Shown: positions 9,362-18,121 of the stretch, piece after piece | Position numbering within the stretch: position 1 is the stretch's first letter | Layout: every line of letters begins with the position of its first letter | Assembly (NCBI GenBank): GCA_041658705.1 | Contig: JBAZZT010000005.1 | Span: 1 to 64,000 of the forward strand | Origin: CAIKNB01 sp041658705 | GTDB lineage: Bacteria; Patescibacteriota; Patescibacteriia; 2-12-FULL-60-25 | Length of the DNA: 64,000 bases | Reading direction: 5' to 3' | Translations under genes and position numbers: made by a program | Notes under the pieces: model-generated | Database searches by the model: none | Told to the model about the DNA's origin: nothing | Seen by the model: only the letters and a program-made list of their open reading frames with translations

Positions 9362-9466
9362 TGTCATCCTGAGCTTGCCGAAGGACCTTTAAAGTTTGGT
9401 CGTGAGCTTCGAATCGGTCGCTGATAAAGGTCCTTCGACTTCGCTGGCGCTGCGCTCAGGATGACA
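9362..9466. repeat. REP-like element, TGTCATCCTGAGC family
   Basis: Outer arms at 9362-9374 and 9454-9466 are exact complements, and an inner 13-bp pair (9379-9391 with 9425-9437) is nested. The same outer arm and the GAAGGACCTTTA core recur at 25741-25783. It fills most of the murB-downstream gap. Confidence 0.8.
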
Positions 9467-9474
9467 GAAGCCTT

Positions 9475-9503
9475 TTGTCCTTCCCAGGCTCTCTTGATAC
9501 ACT
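9475..9503 (+). promoter_or_regulatory. Promoter of the first repeat-protein pair, probably leaderless
   Basis: TTGTCC (9475-9480), 17-nt spacer, TACACT (9498-9503), then 6 nt to the ATG at 9510. Confidence 0.5.
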
Positions 9504-9509
9504 TTTTTC

Positions 9510-10772
9510 ATGCCGGAACTGAATCCCTTCAAAATCACCCAAAGCAAAATAGTCCCTGAAGTCAGCCGCGCCTCGTCCGACGGGGTCGAAAGGCTACCTT
9601 CTGCATCCGGTATTCGGCGTCAGGACTTGCCTGAAACGATTAGGGAATATGCGGACAACCTCGCAGCGCAGATCAAAGCTATCTACGCAAAATATGGCGC
9701 GGAGAATTTTGAAGAGTTCAAAGAGATCAAAAAAGTTTCAGCTCAAGATGCGCGAAAGGTGGCGGATTTATTTAAAGCCTTCCGCGCCGCCGTCGAGAAG
9801 AATCAAATCGATAATGGGGAGTTAGTTTTGCGTTTTAGCGGATTCGTCCATGAGTGGAAAATCTCCGACGGTCATATCTTCGTCCAGCAAAAAAGATTCG
9901 GCAGTAAGACTGAAATTTTTAAAGACAACAACGAGATATTCTCGGGCGACATAGATGTTTGGCGCGTCTCCGACGGCCATGCATTTATCTTGCAAGCCCA
10001 AGACGGCGGCACGGCTAGGATCCTCAAAGACAAGGTCGAAATATTCTCCGGCGAAATTGGCAACTGGCAAGTCTCCGATGGCCACTTGTTCATCGTCCAG
10101 AACCTGCCTGATGGCACGGCTAGGATCCTCAAAGACAAGGTCGAAATATTCTCCGGCGTGTCAGCAGGTTGGACGGTCTCCGCCGGTCACATGTTCATCC
10201 AGCAATTTCAACCCAACGGGACCCGTAAAATCTTCAAAGATAAGGCCGAGATATTCTCCGGCAAGGCCGATAACTGGAAAGTCTACGACGGCCACTTGTT
10301 TATCGTCCAGACCCTGCCTGATGGCACGACCAGGATTCTCAAAGATAAGGCCGAGATATTCTCCGGCGAAATTGTCTACTGGCAAGTCTCCGATGGCCAC
10401 TTGTTCATCAGCCAGAACCTGCCTGATGGCACGGCCAGGATCCTCAAAGACAAGGTCGAAATATTCTCCGGCAAGGTCGATGATTGGCAAGCCTCCGACG
10501 GCCATGCGTTTATTCTACAGGGCGAGCTTGACACGATTAAAATCTTCAGAGGCAAGGTTGAAGTATTCTCCGGCGAAATGAAAGATTGGCACCCCTCCGA
10601 CGGCCATGCCTACGTCAGACAAGAACAGCCCGACGGCACGGCCAGGATTCTCAAAGATAATATCGAGATATTCTCCGGCGAAATTGATGACTGGAAAGTC
10701 TCCGGAGAACAACAATACATCCGAAAAAAATCTGATTTCTATCGCCTCGTCGAGCCAGAAGAAAAAATATGA
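9510..10772 (+). CDS. Module/35-residue-repeat protein A1, function unknown
   Basis: A 420-aa protein I do not recognise. Residues about 30-95 form a charged helical module (RQDLPETIREYADNLAAQIK, then SAQDARKVADLFKAF). From about residue 104 come eight to nine repeats of 35 residues with consensus ILKDKVEIFSG-x4-W-x-VSDGHLFI-x-Q-x3-DGTAR. At the DNA level the repeat is 105 bp and some neighbouring copies are nearly identical. There is no signal peptide or membrane segment. The pattern suggests a beta-propeller or beta-solenoid (inference). Its stop overlaps the start of the next paralogue (ATGA), and a second pair lies at 30897-32971. Confidence 0.85.
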   Translation: MPELNPFKITQSKIVPEVSRASSDGVERLPSASGIRRQDLPETIREYADNLAAQIKAIYAKYGAENFEEFKEIKKVSAQDARKVADLFKAFRAAVEKNQIDNGELVLRFSGFVHEWKISDGHIFVQQKRFGSKTEIFKDNNEIFSGDIDVWRVSDGHAFILQAQDGGTARILKDKVEIFSGEIGNWQVSDGHLFIVQNLPDGTARILKDKVEIFSGVSAGWTVSAGHMFIQQFQPNGTRKIFKDKAEIFSGKADNWKVYDGHLFIVQTLPDGTTRILKDKAEIFSGEIVYWQVSDGHLFISQNLPDGTARILKDKVEIFSGKVDDWQASDGHAFILQGELDTIKIFRGKVEVFSGEMKDWHPSDGHAYVRQEQPDGTARILKDNIEIFSGEIDDWKVSGEQQYIRKKSDFYRLVEPEEKI

Positions 10773-11908
10773 CCGCCAATCCCTTCGAAATCGCGCCGTC
10801 CGTCGAGCCGTCCAATCTCACCGCCGCGCACATCAAACGCCAAGATTTGCCGACTCCGGTCAGGGAATACGCGGATAACCTGGCGGCGCAGATCAAACAA
10901 ATCTACGCCAAATACGGCGCGGAGAATTTTGAAGAGCTGAAAAAGAATAAAAAGCTATCAGCCCAAGATGCACGGAAAGTGGCGGATTTGCTGAAATCTT
11001 TTCAGCTCGCCGTCGAGAAAAAGCGATCGGAAAATTTAGAGTTCCTGTCGCGATTCAAAGAAAAAAACAATGGTTCGTTGGTTTCTCAAGGCCATGTTTT
11101 CATCAAGCAGCGTCATAGCGACGGCAAAGACAAAATCTTCAAAGACGGGCAAGAGGTTTATTTTTCTCACTCCATAGATCGCTGGGAAGCGAGCGGAGGC
11201 CACTTTATTATCCAGCAAGGCAAACTTGGGGAGGAGGTCAAAATTTTCCAAGACGGCAAGGAGGTATTTTCCGGCAAGGCCGCGGGTTGGTTATTCGATG
11301 GGGGACATCTTTATATCCAACAAAATTCGGAAGACGGCACGAGCAAAATCCTCAAAGACGGGGAAGAGGTGTTTTCAGGCGAGCCTAACGGATGGCGCGT
11401 CGCCGACGGTCACCTTTTTGTGCTCGTGGGGACATTCGGGAGCAAAAACGTGATTTTAAAGGACGGCAAAGAAGTATTTAAGGGTAAAGTAACAGGTTGG
11501 CGAGTTGGTCGTGGCCATGTTTTTGTAGAACAAGGACTCGTCGATCAGAAGAAGATACTTAAAGACGGCAAAGTAGTCTATTCCGGCGTTATTCAAAATT
11601 GGGATGTTTCGGAAGACCATTTTTTCGTCGACTATAGGAACTCGGCTGATCGTACGTGGAGGTTCCTTAAAGACGGTCAGGAAATCTTATCTGTCGAACG
11701 TACGGAGATGTGGAGAGTTACCGGCGGACATCTTTATAACGAGCATCGCCAAGACGACGGTACCAAAATAATACTCAAAGACGGCAAGGATTTTTTCGCG
11801 GGTAAATACGATGATTGGAAAACCGCGGAAGGACAGGTGTATATCGTAAGAAAAGCGCCGGACGGGTCAGAGGAATATTATCGCGTGTTGGATCCCGAAA
11901 AAGACTGA
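10769..11908 (+). CDS. Module/35-residue-repeat protein A2, function unknown
   Basis: A 379-aa paralogue of the preceding gene, overlapping it by 4 nt and so translationally coupled. It has the same N-terminal module (HIKRQDLPTPVREYADNLAA, KLSAQDARKVADLLKSF) and about eight 35-residue repeats, here more diverged (ILKDGKEVFSG-x4-GW-x-V-x-GHLF). Predicted cytoplasmic. The module is conserved between paralogues while the repeats drift, which suggests a shared docking or oligomerisation function for the module and variable recognition by the repeats (inference). Confidence 0.85.
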   Translation: MTANPFEIAPSVEPSNLTAAHIKRQDLPTPVREYADNLAAQIKQIYAKYGAENFEELKKNKKLSAQDARKVADLLKSFQLAVEKKRSENLEFLSRFKEKNNGSLVSQGHVFIKQRHSDGKDKIFKDGQEVYFSHSIDRWEASGGHFIIQQGKLGEEVKIFQDGKEVFSGKAAGWLFDGGHLYIQQNSEDGTSKILKDGEEVFSGEPNGWRVADGHLFVLVGTFGSKNVILKDGKEVFKGKVTGWRVGRGHVFVEQGLVDQKKILKDGKVVYSGVIQNWDVSEDHFFVDYRNSADRTWRFLKDGQEILSVERTEMWRVTGGHLYNEHRQDDGTKIILKDGKDFFAGKYDDWKTAEGQVYIVRKAPDGSEEYYRVLDPEKD

Positions 11909-11967
11909 TCGTCGGGACCCAAAACCTGCGCTCTTGACTCCTGCTTCAAGCTTCGCGCCGCATCACG

Positions 11968-11973
11968 TATAAT
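11968..11973 (+). promoter_or_regulatory. -10 box of the hibernation-factor gene
   Basis: A perfect TATAAT ending 9 nt before the ATG at 11983; no good -35 is visible at 17 nt. It suggests a very short or absent leader. Confidence 0.45.
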
Positions 11974-11982
11974 GAAAATACT

Positions 11983-12300
11983 ATGATTATCAACCTACGC
12001 GCCGTCGGCATGGAACTCACGCCCGCTATCCGCAAGTACGTTGAAGAAAAAATCGGCGGTTTGGTGAAATACGACGATCAAATCCTCAACGCCGATGTGG
12101 ATCTTGGGCTGGAGACGCACCATCACAACAAAGGCGAAATTTTTTCCTGTTCTTTGACCCTGCAATTGCCTAAAGATCTGGTCAAGATCGCCAAGACCGA
12201 AAAGAATCTGTATAAATCAGTCGACAAAGTCAAAGATCATGCACGCGAAGTCTTGTCGGCGCGGAAAGAAAAGTTGCGCGACGAAAAACGCAAAGCTTGA
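11983..12300 (+). CDS. hpf: Ribosome hibernation promoting factor (HPF/RaiA, short form)
   Basis: A 105-aa protein of the sigma-54 modulation/S30EA family, which binds the 30S decoding region and stalls or dimerises ribosomes in slow growth. The family pattern is clear: MELTPAIRKYVEEKIGGL near the N-terminus, a mid-region LETHHHNKG and VDKVKDHAREVL near the end. The length matches the short form without the C-terminal dimerisation domain. It follows the repeat-protein pair but has its own -10 box. Confidence 0.88.
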   Translation: MIINLRAVGMELTPAIRKYVEEKIGGLVKYDDQILNADVDLGLETHHHNKGEIFSCSLTLQLPKDLVKIAKTEKNLYKSVDKVKDHAREVLSARKEKLRDEKRKA

Positions 12301-12362
12301 ATGCGCGTAACGAGCAAGCTATACTTAATATTACCTTTTTAATCCTTAAACACCACGATTCT

Positions 12363-12932
12363 ATGCGCTTATCCAGATATCTTGCCGCAGGTTTGACGCT
12401 CGTTTCGCTCATCGGTACGCCGGTTCTGGCGACCGAGGTAAACTCCGCCGCCGCTCCGACCAATGTTAAAGCAGAATGCCGGAAGGAAGCTAATTTGAAA
12501 CATGCGGATGCGGTCAAAGCCGCGCGCGTAACTTATACGGCTGCTTTGAAGACATCACGTGAAACGTACAACACGACTCTCAAGACTGCTCGCGAAACGT
12601 ACACCGGAGCTTTGAAGACCGCGAAAGATACTTACCTCGCCGCGGATAAAGCCGCTCGCGCAACATATCGTGCCGCGTTGGCCAAAGCCTTAGAGAGCAA
12701 GGATAGGCAAGCCGCTAAAGATGCTTTGACTGCGCGCAACGTTGCCTTGAGGGAAATTTGGCTGACTTGGACCAAGGCCAAGAGCGCTGCCTGGACCACC
12801 TGGACCAAAGCCAAGACCGACGGCTGGACGACTTGGACCAAAGCGAAGACAGACGCTTGGACCACCTGGACCAAAGCCAAGACCGATGCTTGGACGGTCA
12901 AACAAGATGCTTTGAAAGCTTGTTTGAAATAA
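12363..12932 (+). CDS. Secreted protein of two kinds of 11-residue helical repeats
   Basis: A 189-aa protein with a signal peptide (MRLSRYLAAGLTLVSLIGTP, cleavage after VLA). The mature part is almost all 11-residue repeats: five of the type TYTAALKTARE, then, after a linker, four of the type WTTWTKAKTDA encoded by nearly identical 33-bp units at 12766-12900. Hendecad spacing predicts long, slightly right-handed helices; the Trp/Lys faces could bind membrane, polysaccharide or nucleic acid (inference). A TATACT at 12320-12325 may be its promoter and a terminator follows. I know no family name. Confidence 0.75.
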   Translation: MRLSRYLAAGLTLVSLIGTPVLATEVNSAAAPTNVKAECRKEANLKHADAVKAARVTYTAALKTSRETYNTTLKTARETYTGALKTAKDTYLAADKAARATYRAALAKALESKDRQAAKDALTARNVALREIWLTWTKAKSAAWTTWTKAKTDGWTTWTKAKTDAWTTWTKAKTDAWTVKQDALKACLK

Positions 12933-12944
12933 CAACCACGATCC

Positions 12945-12971
12945 AAAGCTCCTCCGCAAGGGGGAGCTTTT
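12945..12971 (+). terminator. Terminator after the 11-residue-repeat gene
   Basis: AAAGCTCC pairs with GGAGCTTT, with a TTTT end, 13 nt after the stop. The remaining bases to 13127 show nothing else I can name. Confidence 0.8.
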
Positions 12972-13127
12972 GTGTCTCCGGTGATTTTTTGGCTCATCCG
13001 TGGTGCTTGAAGGCTATGTCGCCAATTTGACCGACCGCGTCAAATTAGTGACAGAACGTCTATATTCTAGCTAAATTTAGTTCAGATTTTGAATTATGCG
13101 TTTTATCCTAAATAAGCGACATGACCG

Positions 13128-13156
13128 TTGTAAAAAACCCGGGTACGGTCTAGAAT
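13128..13156 (+). promoter_or_regulatory. Promoter of secA
   Basis: TTGTAA (13128-13133), 17-nt spacer, TAGAAT (13151-13156). The start of transcription would fall a few nt before the ATG at 13167, so the ATGs at 13155 and 13159 are unlikely starts. Confidence 0.5.
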
Positions 13157-13166
13157 GCATGTGCTT

Positions 13167-15875
13167 ATGGGATTACTATCCAAAATCATGGGCGATCCGA
13201 ATGCCAAGGAAATCGCCAAAATTAAACCGCTGGTCGAGAACATCAATACCCACGAAGCCTCGACGCAGTCTTTGTCGGACGAGGGGTTGAAAGCCAAGAC
13301 CGTGGAATTCAAACAGCGCTTGGCTAAAGGCGAAACTTTGGACGATATTTTGCCCGAGGCTTTCGCTGTGGTGCGCGAGGCGAGCAAGCGCGTGCTCAAG
13401 ATGCGCCACTTCGACGTGCAGCTCGTGGGCGGCATCGTTTTGCACCGCGGCATGATCGCCGAGATGCGCACCGGTGAAGGCAAGACGCTGGTCGCCACGC
13501 TGCCTTCGTATCTCAATGCGCTGACCGGCAAAGGCGTGCACATCATCACGGTCAACGATTACCTGGCGCGACGCGACGCAGGATGGATGGGCCAGATTCA
13601 TCACGCTTTGGGTTTGACCGTCGGCTGCATCCAGCATGAAAGCGGCTTTCGTTACGATCCTGATTTCAAGAACGAACAACAACATGATGAGGAGCGCGAC
13701 GCGACGGGTTCGTTCCGCGTGGATATGGATTACCTGCGGCCAGTGAGTCGGCGCGAGGCGTATACCGCGGACATCACTTACGGCACCAATAACGAATTCG
13801 GTTTCGACTACCTGCGCGACAACATGGTGCCGCAGTTGGATTATACGGTGCAGCGTGAATTGAATTACGCCATCGTGGACGAAGTCGACTCGATTTTGAT
13901 CGACGAAGCGCGCACGCCACTCATCATCTCGGCGCCAGCGGAAGAAGCGGCGGAGCTGTATTATCGCTTCGCGGAACTCGTGTTGCAGCTCGAAGTGACG
14001 ACGGATTATATCGTGGACGAGAAATTGCGCACCGCGACCTTGACCGAAGACGGCATCACAAAAATAGAAAAATTGTTGGGCGTGGAGAATCTTTACGTGC
14101 AAGGCGGCGTGCGCTTGGTGCATCACCTGGAACAAGCCTTGCGCGCTCACGCGCTCTACAAAAATGATCGCGATTACGTGGTCAAAGACGGCGAAGTCAT
14201 CATCGTCGACGAGTTCACCGGCCGGCTCATGATCGGCCGTCGTTATTCGGAAGGTTTGCATCAAGCCATCGAAGCCAAGGAACACGTCAGCATCCAGCGC
14301 GAGTCCGTGACCATGGCGACCATCACCTTCCAAAACCTGTTCCGTCTGTATGAAAAACTCGCGGGCATGACCGGCACGGCCGTGACCGAAGCCGAGGAAT
14401 TCAACAAGATCTACAAACTGGAAGTGCTTTCCATCCCCACCAACAAATCCTCGCAGCGGCACGACACGTCGGATCGCGTGTACAAGAATGAGCTAGGCAA
14501 ATTCAAAGCTGTGGTCCAAGAAATCAAGCGCTTGCATGAAAAAGGGCAGCCGGTCTTGGTAGGCACGGCATCCATCGAGAAGAATGAAATCTTGGGCGAA
14601 CTTTTGCGTTCCGAAGGCATCCCGTACAACCTGTTGAACGCCAAAAACCATGAGCGTGAAGGCGAGACCATCGCGCAAGCCGGACGCAAAGGCGGTGTCA
14701 CCGTGGCCACTAATATGGCAGGTCGCGGCGTCGACATCATTTTGGGCGGCAACCCGCCGACGCCAGAGGAAGCCGAAGAAATCCGCGTTTTGGGCGGTTT
14801 GCATGTACTGGGCACCGAACGGCACGAATCGCGGCGCATCGACAACCAGCTGCGCGGCCGTTCCGGACGTCAGGGCGACCCGGGTTCGACTCAATTTTAC
14901 GTCTCGATGGAAGACGACTTGATGCGCATCTTCGGTTCAGAATCCATGAAGAAGCGCATGGAATTCTTGGGCTTGCCAGACGATCAACCTATCGAGAGCC
15001 GCATCTTGTCGCGCGCCATAGAGTCGGCGCAGAAAAAAGTCGAGGGCCACAACTTCGACATCCGCAAACATCTCTTGGAATACGACGATGTCTTGAACCG
15101 CCACCGCACCGTCATCTACAAACGGCGTCGCGAGATTTTGGAGGCATCCGTGCAGCGCACACATGAAGGCGAGCGGTCGCTCAAGCAACAAGTCATGCAA
15201 GCCGTGGAAGCCGAACTTGAACAGGTCGTGTTGTTTCACACCGCCGCTGAAGATCCGGGGGATTGGGACATGGAAGAGATCACTAAAGCCGCCCGCGCCA
15301 TCCTGCCCGCAAATTCAGATCCGGCATCCAAACTTAAACAAGTCGAGGAGGGGACGCGTGGCAAGATGGATATCGCCGTCAAGCGCACGACGCTGATCGA
15401 AAGCTTGATGCAGATTGCGCGCGAGGCGTACGCCTCGATCGAAAATCTAGTCGGCGACGAGGTGCGCATGGCTGAAGTCGAAAAGGCCATCTTGCTCCAC
15501 GCCATCGACACTTTGTGGGTCGAACATCTTGATTCGATGGATCATCTGCGCCACGGCATCGGCCTGCAGGGTTATGGCCAGCGCGATCCGCTGGTGGAAT
15601 ACAAACGCGAAGCCTACCGCATGTTCAACGAGCTTTTAGCTGGCATCGATCGGCAAGTCGCTAACGCCATCTTCAAGCTACAAATCGCGCGCCAAGAGGC
15701 GGCGCAAGGATTCGCTTCGCCCATGGCCGCGGCTTTGAGTTTTTCCGGCCCGCTGAAAGAGGCCGGTGCCGCGCCAATCGCCGCGTCCGAAGACCGCCGG
15801 TTCGAAAAAGTCGGCCGCAACGACCCCTGCCCGTGCGGCAGCGGGAAGAAATACAAGAAGTGTCATGGAGCATAA
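13167..15875 (+). CDS. secA: Preprotein translocase ATPase SecA
   Basis: ATP-driven motor that pushes unfolded preproteins through SecYEG. It has the Walker A region MRTGEGKTLVA (residues about 97-107), the DEVDSILIDEAR Walker B region (about 237), TNMAGRGVDIILGG and a complete C-terminal zinc motif DPCPCGSGKKYKKCHGA (Cys-x-Cys-x8-Cys-His), which binds SecB-type partners or ribosomes in other bacteria. The length is 902 aa from the chosen start MGLLSKIMGDPN, the usual SecA N-terminus. secD and secF lie 6 kb downstream. Confidence 0.97.
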   Translation: MGLLSKIMGDPNAKEIAKIKPLVENINTHEASTQSLSDEGLKAKTVEFKQRLAKGETLDDILPEAFAVVREASKRVLKMRHFDVQLVGGIVLHRGMIAEMRTGEGKTLVATLPSYLNALTGKGVHIITVNDYLARRDAGWMGQIHHALGLTVGCIQHESGFRYDPDFKNEQQHDEERDATGSFRVDMDYLRPVSRREAYTADITYGTNNEFGFDYLRDNMVPQLDYTVQRELNYAIVDEVDSILIDEARTPLIISAPAEEAAELYYRFAELVLQLEVTTDYIVDEKLRTATLTEDGITKIEKLLGVENLYVQGGVRLVHHLEQALRAHALYKNDRDYVVKDGEVIIVDEFTGRLMIGRRYSEGLHQAIEAKEHVSIQRESVTMATITFQNLFRLYEKLAGMTGTAVTEAEEFNKIYKLEVLSIPTNKSSQRHDTSDRVYKNELGKFKAVVQEIKRLHEKGQPVLVGTASIEKNEILGELLRSEGIPYNLLNAKNHEREGETIAQAGRKGGVTVATNMAGRGVDIILGGNPPTPEEAEEIRVLGGLHVLGTERHESRRIDNQLRGRSGRQGDPGSTQFYVSMEDDLMRIFGSESMKKRMEFLGLPDDQPIESRILSRAIESAQKKVEGHNFDIRKHLLEYDDVLNRHRTVIYKRRREILEASVQRTHEGERSLKQQVMQAVEAELEQVVLFHTAAEDPGDWDMEEITKAARAILPANSDPASKLKQVEEGTRGKMDIAVKRTTLIESLMQIAREAYASIENLVGDEVRMAEVEKAILLHAIDTLWVEHLDSMDHLRHGIGLQGYGQRDPLVEYKREAYRMFNELLAGIDRQVANAIFKLQIARQEAAQGFASPMAAALSFSGPLKEAGAAPIAASEDRRFEKVGRNDPCPCGSGKKYKKCHGA

Positions 15876-15880
15876 AAAAT

Positions 15881-16303
15881 ATGGCTTACTACAATAAAAT
15901 CGGTTTATTGGTATTGAGTGAAGACGCGAAAAAGTTTTTAGTTTGCGAGCCGGGAGAAAAATACACGGAAAAAAGCGTTACCCAGTATTTGATGCCGGGC
16001 GGGAAACTCGAGGAGAAATCAGATGTCGAGTGTCTGCAAAGAGAAATTAAAGAAGAATTGGATTGCGAACTAAATCTCGACAGCCTTGAGTTGATTGGTG
16101 AGTATACCGATGTGGCAGCGACACCCGGACGGGATGTGATGATCAGGCTGTATAAAGGAAAACTGATCGGCATTCCGACGCCATCCACGGAGATCGGCGC
16201 GCTGCATTGGATTGGAAAAGAAGATGTCACGAATCAAAAAGTGTCGCCGATCATCAGAAACAAGATAATTCCCGATTTGGTTGAAAAGGGAATCGTCAAG
16301 TAA
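15881..16303 (+). CDS. Nudix hydrolase
   Basis: A 140-aa Nudix-fold protein, first of four in this cluster. The box GGKLEEKSDVECLQREIKEE keeps the catalytic REIKEE but is one residue shorter than canonical and has Lys-Ser where Gly-Glu is usual, so the substrate is uncertain. It starts 5 nt after secA, so it is probably read through from it. The family hydrolyses nucleoside diphosphates linked to other groups, often to clean damaged nucleotides. Confidence 0.8.
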   Translation: MAYYNKIGLLVLSEDAKKFLVCEPGEKYTEKSVTQYLMPGGKLEEKSDVECLQREIKEELDCELNLDSLELIGEYTDVAATPGRDVMIRLYKGKLIGIPTPSTEIGALHWIGKEDVTNQKVSPIIRNKIIPDLVEKGIVK

Positions 16304-16337
16304 TTCCTGCGGATCAGGAATATATCAGAAAAGTGCC

Positions 16338-16784
16338 ATGGGAAATAAGGAACGATTCAAATTAATTCCGGAAGTATATTTGATTCTGGTGAAAGACGGA
16401 AAAATTTTGTTATTGCGAAGATTCCAAACCGGATATGAGGACGGAAACTACAGCCTGGTCGCCGGACACGCGGACGGCGATGAGACGATGAGGCAAGCCA
16501 TGGCACGAGAGGCGACAGAAGAGTCCGGCGTCGTGATCAAACCTGAAAAATTGGAGCATGTCCTGACGATGCATCGGAGATGCGAGGACTCTGAAAGAAT
16601 TGGATTTTATTTTACGGCAGAGCACTGGGATGGCGAGATCAGAAATATGGAACCGAATAAATGCGACGACTTGGCCTGGTTTGCGTTAGGTCAGTTGCCG
16701 GAAAATACCATTCCATACATCAGGAACGCGATTGATTGTTACCTGAAGGGTGAAAAATATACTGAATTTGGGTGGATGAAGTAA
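16338..16784 (+). CDS. Nudix hydrolase
   Basis: A 148-aa protein with a canonical Nudix box GHADGDETMRQAMAREATEE followed by SG. The N-terminal IPEVYLILVKDGKILLLRR resembles the MutT/8-oxo-dGTPase-like group, but the substrate cannot be read from sequence. The upstream in-frame region to 16281 looks non-coding, so ATG 16338 (MGNKERF) was chosen. Its end overlaps the start of the deaminase gene. Confidence 0.85.
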   Translation: MGNKERFKLIPEVYLILVKDGKILLLRRFQTGYEDGNYSLVAGHADGDETMRQAMAREATEESGVVIKPEKLEHVLTMHRRCEDSERIGFYFTAEHWDGEIRNMEPNKCDDLAWFALGQLPENTIPYIRNAIDCYLKGEKYTEFGWMK

Positions 16785-17290
16785 TAAATGCAGAGGTCAT
16801 GAAAGAAGTCTTGAAAGGTCAACTCGCGCAAGACGCCATCCATTGGATGTCCGCGGCGGCCGAAGTCGCATGCAAAGCTTTGTGTCAGCGGGCGAAGTGC
16901 GGCACGGTCATCGTGAGCGAGGGTATAATTATCGGGGCGGGATATAACGCGCCGCCGTTGGATAAAGAGGAAAATCGAAAATGCGGAAAAGACTTCGGTC
17001 CCGGTAGACCTAAATTTGACCGGACATGCTGCATGCATGCCGAGTGGCGCGCGATTTTGGATGCTTCGAAAAGAAATCCGCAAAAATTACCGGGAGCGAA
17101 ACTTTATTTCACGCGAGTCGATGAGAAAGGCGAAATCAAAAAATCCGGCCAGCCATATTGCACCGTGTGCAGCCGCCTGGCGTTGGATGTCGGCATAGAT
17201 AAGTTCGTCTTGTGGCACACGGAAGGAGTCGTCGAATATCCAACGGGTGAATACGATCAGTTGTCTTATGAATATGTCCATAAAGCGTAA
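16772..17290 (+). CDS. Deoxycytidylate (dCMP)-type deaminase
   Basis: A zinc-dependent deaminase of the cytidine/deoxycytidylate superfamily. It has the HAEWR motif (zinc His and catalytic Glu) and PYCTVCSRLALDVG (the two zinc Cys). 172 aa from 16772, overlapping the previous gene; an inner ATG at 16799 would avoid the overlap. The role is probably conversion of dCMP to dUMP or removal of deaminable nucleotides, which fits the surrounding Nudix, Maf and MazG-type genes. Confidence 0.8.
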   Translation: MDEVINAEVMKEVLKGQLAQDAIHWMSAAAEVACKALCQRAKCGTVIVSEGIIIGAGYNAPPLDKEENRKCGKDFGPGRPKFDRTCCMHAEWRAILDASKRNPQKLPGAKLYFTRVDEKGEIKKSGQPYCTVCSRLALDVGIDKFVLWHTEGVVEYPTGEYDQLSYEYVHKA

Positions 17291-17305
17291 GAAATTTATA
17301 GAAAT

Positions 17306-17515
17306 ATGCTCAAATTGGGAAAATACAGACATTATAAAGGCAATGAATACGTAGCGATTGGCGTAGCCAGACATAGCGAGACGCTCGAAGAGCTGGTTGT
17401 GTATCGAGCGTTATATGGCGCCCATGATTTATGGGTGCGGCCGCTGAAGATGTTCATCGAGCAAGTCGAAATAGACGGAAAGAAGATGCCGAGATTTGAG
17501 TATATCGGTGAGTAG
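17306..17515 (+). CDS. DUF1653 protein
   Basis: A 69-aa protein with the DUF1653 pattern GKYRHYKGNEYVAIGVARHS and LVVYRALYGAHDLWVRP. The function of the family is not established; it is often found beside Nudix or tRNA-modification genes. It starts 15 nt after the deaminase. Confidence 0.85.
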   Translation: MLKLGKYRHYKGNEYVAIGVARHSETLEELVVYRALYGAHDLWVRPLKMFIEQVEIDGKKMPRFEYIGE

Positions 17516-17543
17516 CACCGATCCTTATATCAAAATTCAAAAT

Positions 17544-17999
17544 ATGAAAATGCGCATAGTCGCGAGAGCGGTCGTCTATGATTCCAAAAGCGAAAGAATC
17601 CTGCTGGTGAAAAATCGCGGGCAAGATTTTTGGTATCCGCCGGGAGGCGGGTGGGAATATGAAAAAGAAAATATCGCCGAATGCGCTGTTCGGGAAGTTT
17701 TTGAAGAAACGGGGCTAAAGGTTCAAATCAAAAAGTTGCTTTACGTGCAAGAATTTCATGATGCGCTTGATTCTATTTCATTCGAGATTTTTTGGTTGGC
17801 TGAACCGATTACCGAAACGACCCTGGATGTTGCGCACGTCGATGCCGATGCTGACGGCAAGGTCGAGACGGTAAAATGGTTTTCGAAAGGCGAGAGCGGA
17901 GAAGTCAAAGTATTTCCGAAGCGTTTGCAGAATTCATTTTGGGAGAATGCACAAAATTATCAGCAAGACGAAGATTCATTCCTCGGAGTCATTGAATAA
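17544..17999 (+). CDS. Nudix hydrolase
   Basis: A 151-aa protein with the box GGGWEYEKENIAECAVREVF followed by EETGL, a complete Nudix signature. Start ATG 17544 (MKMRIVARAVVYD) fits the beginning of the fold; an in-frame TTG at 17496 would overlap DUF1653. The preceding WYPPGGGWE suggests an ADP-ribose or NTP-type substrate, not decided. It ends the first block of the nucleotide-handling cluster. Confidence 0.83.
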   Translation: MKMRIVARAVVYDSKSERILLVKNRGQDFWYPPGGGWEYEKENIAECAVREVFEETGLKVQIKKLLYVQEFHDALDSISFEIFWLAEPITETTLDVAHVDADADGKVETVKWFSKGESGEVKVFPKRLQNSFWENAQNYQQDEDSFLGVIE

Positions 18000-18030
18000 C
18001 CAAGCCGACATCAAAATTTGAATACAGCGT

Positions 18031-18072
18031 ATTGCCTCAAATCGTACCTATCGGACCATTTCGGGGCAATGC
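18031..18072. repeat. 42-bp dispersed repeat, copy 2
   Basis: Identical to 81-122, in the same orientation, 31 nt after a Nudix gene. It lies in a 304-nt gene-free gap together with the candidate structured RNA below. Confidence 0.7.
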
Positions 18073-18121
18073 GGTTTTTAAGATTCGAATAGTTTTCAAG
18101 ATATCTGATCAATTAAAAAAA

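Noticed and set aside
13176..14462. 428-codon minus-strand frame over secA
   Set aside because: Antisense of conserved secA, no start signals, His/Phe-rich shadow composition.
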